Part shown: one piece after another, positions 58,798 through 64,000 of the stretch
Layout: every line of letters starts with the position of its first letter
Numbering within the stretch: position 1 is the stretch's first letter
NCBI GenBank assembly: GCA_016081115.2
Contig: CM071933.1
Location: forward strand, 58,108,660 to 58,172,659
Direction: 5' to 3'
DNA length: 64,000 bases
Source of the DNA: Rehmannia glutinosa
Taxonomy: Eukaryota > Streptophyta > Magnoliopsida > Lamiales > Orobanchaceae
Program-made: the position numbers and the translations under genes
Notes under the pieces: model-generated
Databases searched by the model: none
What the model saw: only the letters and a program-made list of their open reading frames with translations
What the model was told of the DNA's origin: nothing

Positions 58798-60176
58798 TAA
58801 CATGGTCCTCGCAGCTTCCTTGAGAGTTTTGTTCCTTCTTTTAGCCACTCCATTAGTTGTGGAGTTCTTGCAGCTGATAACTCATGATCAATACCATTTT
58901 CAATGCAATACTGAGTTATATACCCATTGACAAACTCAGTTCCTCTATTAGATCTTATCTTTATAATGGTTTGACTCTTCTCATTTTGAACTCTTCTCAT
59001 CAGCTAAGGGAGCTTCTGCAAGGTTTCCTTGTTTTTACACATAAAGATAGTCCATGTGTATCTTGAATAATCATCCACCACCACTAATGGTGTATTTATT
59101 CCACTCATGCTAGCTGGTTCAACTGGACCAAACAAATCCATATGCAATGAGTGCAATATCCTGATTGAAGAAGGATATGGTTTGTCCTTGAAAAAAGACT
59201 TTATTTGCTTTCCCATCTGGCATGTATCACAAATACTTTCTTTTTTGTACACTGAGTCAAGCAATCCTTCCACAAAATGTCTACTTGCAAGCTTGTTGAT
59301 TGTTTTGAAATTCAGGTGACTCAACTTCTTATGCTACAACCAACTTGATTCGGTTGTACTCTTTGCTAGCAGACATGTGTTTGGTGTAGCAATTGATCAA
59401 TCCACTACATACACATTTTTCTACCTTGATCCTTGTAGCACAATCTCATTTGATTCAACATCCTTGATTTAGCAAACACCCATGTTCATTCCCACATTAT
59501 AGTCCTTGTCACAGAGTTGGCTGATGCTCAGCAGATTGAAGTTGAGACCTTCAATATATGCTACATATGTGATCTCTAGTCCATTTTTTCTGATAGATCC
59601 AGTGCCTTTGATTTCCTCTGGAGTTTCATTACCTCCAAATATGACGTTAGTACCTTTTATTTCCTTGATTGTTGCTTGTCATGTGTCTGGAACAACCACT
59701 ATCCATGTACCAGGTTCCTTGGCACTCAACTGTTCCTTGAACCTGCAATCAATGAAATTAGTTTTTAGGTACTCATACTTGCCTGGATCCTGAGTGGTTA
59801 ACACTATAAGGTGATCCAACCAACCTATAGCTAAATGATCTGACTCTAAGAGGTTGCCACCTATTGGTTCCATAATCATAATGCACATTAGAAAATTGAT
59901 TAGGGCCTTTAGGCTCATACAATTGTCTCTTTTGTCTGTATGGTTGTGTGTGAGCTTGTGCATTTGCCTTCTTGGGATAATAGTGGAAAATTTGTGCATA
60001 TTGGGCTTTGTACTTGGGTGCATATGTGTGCTGATTATAGCTTTTTTGCCTTGGGAATAACCTATGTTGAGTCTGAGGTCTTTGCCACTTAGGCTTATAT
60101 CCCATTGGCCTTGGCTGATATCTAATTTGATTGTTCCAATCAGCCTGGTTGAGGTAGTTTCTACCATTCCCATCAT
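58797..60176 (-). pseudogene. Copia 5 protease and integrase, broken
   Basis: GAG-pre-integrase and integrase start at 59004-59324 (CDTCQMGKQIKSFFKD, LHMDLFGPVEPASMSG, VVVDDYSRYTW). The next block (58797-59000) carries SNRGTEFVNGYITQYC and loses the ERKN-type segment by substitutions. The protease motif DSGCSRHM is readable near 59680-59700, but a frameshift just ahead of it separates it from the block to the right (59703-60176). Confidence 0.82.
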
Positions 60177-60275
60177 ATGATTTTCTTTGCTGAAATCTCT
60201 GGGATTTTTGGTAGCTCTGTTTAGATTTTACAGAGTATTTCCTGTTTGGAGTCCGCTGATGGATTTTTCTGAATT

Positions 60276-62028
60276 TTATTTCAGCTGTTCTCTCAGCATA
60301 CTATGCTGGCTTTTTGCCTTTTCCTTTATATCCAAGACCATCATGGTTGTTATTGTGATTTTGAGTGGGTGTAGATGCAACATATGGTGCTTTGAGTTTT
60401 TGGACTGCCTCATTGCTTGAGAATCCTTTTTCCATAACCACTCTTGGGACTTGAGCATGCACAAAGGAATTAGATGCCTTGTCTTGTCTCCACTGTTTTT
60501 TGAATCATTATAAGTTCACATTTTTCATATCCTTTTCCCTATTTTTTTTTGTAGCTAAGTCTGCTTGGATCTTAGCTATTTCAGCCTTCAGCTTTGTATT
60601 CTCATCAGCTATGTGACTTAGAGTACTCAGCTCCTTAGTTAGCTGTGAGTTTTGCTATTTGAGCTGGCTGTTTTCCTCATTTAGAAGTGTGCGAGGATTT
60701 TATGTGCTCAAAATATTTCATCCTTTTGCCAATAGAATCATAAAGATCTGTGGGTGATGAAGTGTTTGTGTCACTATCACTACCACTTGAATCAAAATGA
60801 GATGAGTTAGAGTGTATCTCATCTTCTTGTTCTTTAGAGTCTTGTTCTTTGGCCATGAGACATATCAAAACCTCTTCATATGTGTCACTAGAGTAGTCAG
60901 CTTCATTGTTATCTGACTCTGCTGGTTCTTTACACTTGGCTCTGTCAGCAGTCTCCACAGCCAACATGGATTTCTTCTTTTCTTTTCTTGTCTTCTCTAT
61001 CTGAAGACTTTTCTTTCTTCTTCATTTCTATATTTGTTGGCTGGTGGATAGGGACAGTCAACAGCAAAATATCCTATTTGTCTGCAATTCCAACACAGGT
61101 TTTCAGCTCTCTGAAAGTCTGCTCTTTCAGCTCTCTGATACTCAGTCCTTTGGTGATCAACTCTCTTTGGTGGTCTGTCCTCCCTTGCTTTGGAAGGTGC
61201 TGAGTGTCTCCTAGATGATCCATTCTTATTTTTCTTGTAGTTCTTATTAAAGAACTTGTTGAATCATTTCACCATCAGGGCAATCTCCTCCTGGTCTATG
61301 GCTTCTTTGGATTTAACTCTCTTTGAATCACCAACTATGAGTACATCTATTTTGGGTACAACTGTCTCTTCTTGTTCTTTTCTTCTTAGCTCAAACTCAT
61401 ATGCTTTATCATCAGAGAACAACTCATGGTTGGATGTTCTTGTAAGGTCCATAGAGTGTCTCAAAGCCATAACCTTCATTTCCCACTCAGCTGGGAGAGA
61501 CCTTAGATTTTCATACACATTTCCTTCTATGTATATTCTTTCCCTAGAGCTGAGAGCTCATTGATTATCTTTGTGAATCTGGCATCCAGCTGATCCAGAC
61601 TTTCACCTGCAAAAATTTTAAAATTTTCAAATTTTTGAACAACAACAGTTAATTTATTTTCCTTAATTTGGTCAGACCCTTCACAAATTAAGGTTAGTTT
61701 TTTTTCCAAATCTCTTTGGCCGTTTTACAATATTTGACTTTATTAAACATGGCCTTATCAAGTGTTTTATATAATATATCCTTGGCAACATTATCCAAGT
61801 TATATCTTTTTCGATGTTCATTTGTAGGCTCTGCATGTCATCATTTTCTCCTTCAGCAGGAGCAACCATTCTTATAGATGTATTGACTTTTAGAATTTGT
61901 AGTGGCCCATCCTTAATGACGAACCACATCTCATCGTGTAGGGCTGAAAGATGAGCATGCATATGTATTTTCCAATCATCAAATTCTTCAATAGTAAATA
62001 TTGGAATGCTAGTTAGATTTGCTTCCAT
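60276..62028 (-). pseudogene. Copia 5 gag, broken
   Basis: It starts at ATG 62028 (MEANLTSIPIFTIEEFDDWK), followed by Gag core blocks at 61527-61709 (VVQKFENFKIFAGESLDQL) and 61264-61518 (PAEWEMKVMALRHS). The knuckle near 61070-61110 reads CWNCRQIGYFAVDC, with the zinc-binding His changed to Tyr. An acidic Ser/Asp-rich stretch follows (60677-60967). Confidence 0.82.
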
Positions 62029-62138
62029 GATAATAACTTTGCTTTTGGAATAAAAGCTTTAAAAACTTCAAGTGTTGATCCTTTGAAAAAGAATGAGATT
62101 TAGTTCAGTAACTAGTGCGGGAGGCTCAATGAACCAAC

Positions 62139-62151
62139 TTCTTTGATACCA
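62139..62151 (-). other. Primer-binding site of copia 5
   Basis: On minus TGGTATCAAAGAA, a slightly drifted initiator-Met tRNA type site two bases from the LTR. Confidence 0.85.
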
Positions 62152-62153
62152 CT

Positions 62154-63599
62154 TGTAGGTCCCAAGGGGTGATAAGTAAAGTTTAGAAGGGGGGTTATAT
62201 AAAACCAACTTTTTTATTTTAGTCCTTTTAACAATTTCAGAGTTGACTTAAGTCATCTAAGTTTTTGAGGGACAGCTAGGTTGGCTTACACAACAAACTT
62301 ACCCACTCAACAGACCCAACTGAGCTATTGATAGTATAACTTTAGTTGTTTTCAGCTAACACTTTTAAAAGCAGTTGACTTGGTTTTTAACAGCGGAAGA
62401 CTTTCACCCTTAGATTTTTGAGTACGTTTTTCAACACTTGTTTTTAGTAGAGTTATTATCAGCAAACTTAAGCAATTTAACTATCATCAGATATAAAGAT
62501 AATGCAAGAAATTAAGTGCGTTAAAAGTAAATGGACAAAAGCAATTATAGTGGTTCGAGGATGGGGTAATTCCTCTAATCCACTCTTCTCTAACCCCTTG
62601 AGGAATCCACTAAGTAACTTGACTTGGTTATAAAGTAGTTATCAGTCCGAGTCAATTTTGATCACACAATCTGCTCCTCCTGGGACTCAGCTTCTTCACA
62701 AGATGGCTGCCCTACTACTGCAGCGACCTCCAAACCTTTGGACTTGATCACTTAGGCCTCCAACAGGTTCAGAGCTCTGGTTCAATGGAACCTTACTACA
62801 CCTCCTTCAACCTTGGAGAGTAGACCCCTTGTTCTTGATAACAAGTTTTCCTTTTCAACGATGAAGTTGTCTTTCCTTCTTTGAGTGTGTTGGATCGATT
62901 TCCTTCGAAGTTTAGGCTTGAGGAGTTTCTTTGAATACTTGAGAGATATTGCTTTGCAGGTTATTACTTAAATGCTTGTATGCTTGTTCATATTCAATTT
63001 CGTTCGTAACCTTCTCTCAAATGAATCCTCGGCCTTTTATAGTTCACGTTTGAAAATATGTCCGTTGAAGAGATATACATATTTTTTCAAACCACACTTT
63101 GTAGGTTGTTGGCTTGTCTTGTCTTGCAAAGCATTGATGGAGCTCGTACATTGAATTTAATGCTCTGCAACCTTTCCTTAGCCTCCTGAGAATTTCAGGT
63201 ACATCCCATTGGTTCTTTGCTTTTTGCACTCTTTCAAAGAAAAACAACTTTATTCTTTGTGATCGACACATGCCTATTTCTAGCAAAACCTTGACTTGTC
63301 TTGACAACTGATATCTTTCAGCTTTCTTGAGTCATGTCTCCGTGATACCTATTTGACAATCGATTCCAATTATTTTGGAATGACTTTGTTGTCGATCAAC
63401 CGACCGAGACAACTTTTTTCGTCACTTGGTGGACCTTCACTTCACTTCACTCAGCTGCTACACAACTGGGTCTTCTCTTCGATCTTCAGTCGAGTCTGCA
63501 ATTCTTCAACTTGGTTGCCTTTGACTCATCTCATAGAACTCTATCTATTACAAGTTGAATTATATTTTAATTGGGGTGCTAACTTCCTAATCTAAGTTT
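62154..63599 (-). repeat. 5' LTR of copia 5, outer end undefined
   Basis: Begins TGTAGGTCCC next to the PBS. Its outer end is not reached before copia 6 starts at 63600, so copia 6 either inserted into this LTR or adjoins it. No ORF in it is credible. Confidence 0.75.
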
Positions 63600-64000
63600 T
63601 GTTAGTCCAAGTGGTTAAGACAATCTAGAGGAGGGGTGAATAGATTATGCCGATTTTCCGAACTACGCCCTCTTTTTTGAATGTGAAGATGATAACAAAA
63701 ATGTAAGTGCGGGAAAATAAACAACACACAATGATTTAGAGTAGTTCAACCCACCTAGGGCCTAATCTACTACCACCCCGGTATATCCGAAGTGGATTTC
63801 AAAAAGAAAAAAAAAATTTATTAATAGTTACCAAAACTATTACACCACCACCTTTGAAGATTACCACAATCTTCTTACAACACCTTCAAGGAGATTACCA
63901 CAATCTTTCTTCACCTATGAAGAGTACCACACTCTTCAACACCTAAGATCACCCAATTGTGTTCTTACCACAAGAACACTAACAAGGATATCTTGTTTTG
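63600..64000 (-). mobile_element. LTR of copia 6 (copia 2 family), cut by window end
   Basis: TGTTAGTCCAAGTGG opens an LTR clearly homologous to those of copia 2, ending in the window inside the hairpin region. It runs TG to the end of the window; whether it is a 5' or 3' LTR cannot be told. Confidence 0.88.
63822..63997 (-). other. Hairpin array (copia 6 LTR)
   Basis: TAATAGTT/AACTATTA with loop ACCAA (63822-63842); GAAGATT/AATCTTC; AAGGAGATT with a bulged partner; GAAGAGT/ACTCTTC, loop ACCAC; GTGTTCTT/AAGAACAC; AACAAG/CTTGTT, loop GATAT (63981-63997). The first stem differs from those of copia 2 and 3 at paired positions. Confidence 0.87.

Larger units (their letters stand above)
58798..63599 (-). 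mobile_element. Ty1/copia element 5, truncated
   Basis: Leftward from the 5' LTR (62154-63599) come PBS, gag, protease and the first part of integrase. The element stops abruptly in integrase near 58798; RT, RNase H and the 3' LTR are missing. At its right, copia 6 begins inside or next to its LTR. The LTR start TGTAGGTCCC is distantly like those of copia 2 and 3, but has no ACCAC-loop hairpins. Confidence 0.86.

Overview
The window is nuclear DNA of a flowering plant, most likely a eudicot. It has spliced genes with GT-AG introns, A+T-rich spacers, Ty1/copia and Ty3/gypsy elements with plant-type primer-binding sites, long-TIR Mutator-like and hAT-type elements, and plant gene families (ALIS/CDC50, Myb/SANT-like, GRF zinc finger). 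Nothing bacterial is visible. I cannot name the species.

Two host genes look functional. (1) The 3' part of an RlmI-like SAM-dependent RNA cytosine methyltransferase lies on + (4581-7768, five exons, one GC-AG intron). Its 5' exons are not visible, and an antisense copia element (1-4388) lies just upstream. (2) A complete eight-exon gene for an ALA-interacting subunit (CDC50/LEM3 family, 350 aa) lies on - (30441-34071). A third, smaller gene on + (44090-44977) encodes a Myb/SANT-like protein. It sits beside a broken GRF zinc-finger gene (42803-43316) and a second, broken Myb/SANT-like gene on - (53314-54022, tail at 45444-45507) that copia element 3 has split.

The rest is mostly a stack of retroelements, all transcribed leftward. 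1-4388: copia 1. 9985-26153: a Tat-like gypsy element with a perfect TATGC target duplication, a degraded antisense ORF, gag and protease but no reverse transcriptase or integrase. It is invaded by a 2.2-kb LTR of another gypsy (12177-14370) and by copia 2 (17032-25593, duplication AAGTG). 34844-41196: copia 4 (duplication AAAAT) inside a MITE. 45508-53308: copia 3 (duplication TTTTG), a gag-bearing relative of copia 2 with most of pol gone. 58798-63599: copia 5, cut at both ends. 63600-64000: an LTR of a further element (copia 6) of the copia 2 family. Small DNA transposons fill introns and spacers: a 1.4-kb Mutator-like element with 300-bp TIRs and a near-perfect 9-bp duplication, a hAT MITE with a perfect 8-bp duplication, and several foldback MITEs.

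The most unusual signal is in the LTRs of copia 2, 3 and 6. The part downstream of the LTR TATA box, hence in the RNA leader, is a row of about six to nine short hairpins. All but the last in the row keep a five-base loop (ACCAC or ACCAA on +; GUGGU or UUGGU in the RNA), while their stems differ between units and between elements with base-pairing kept. This looks like compensatory change in a repeated RNA structure. The same LTRs carry, upstream of the TATA box, a row of CGACCGGTCG palindromes and a duplicated inverted-repeat module. Motifs and coordinates were read by eye; similarity searches and folding were not run.
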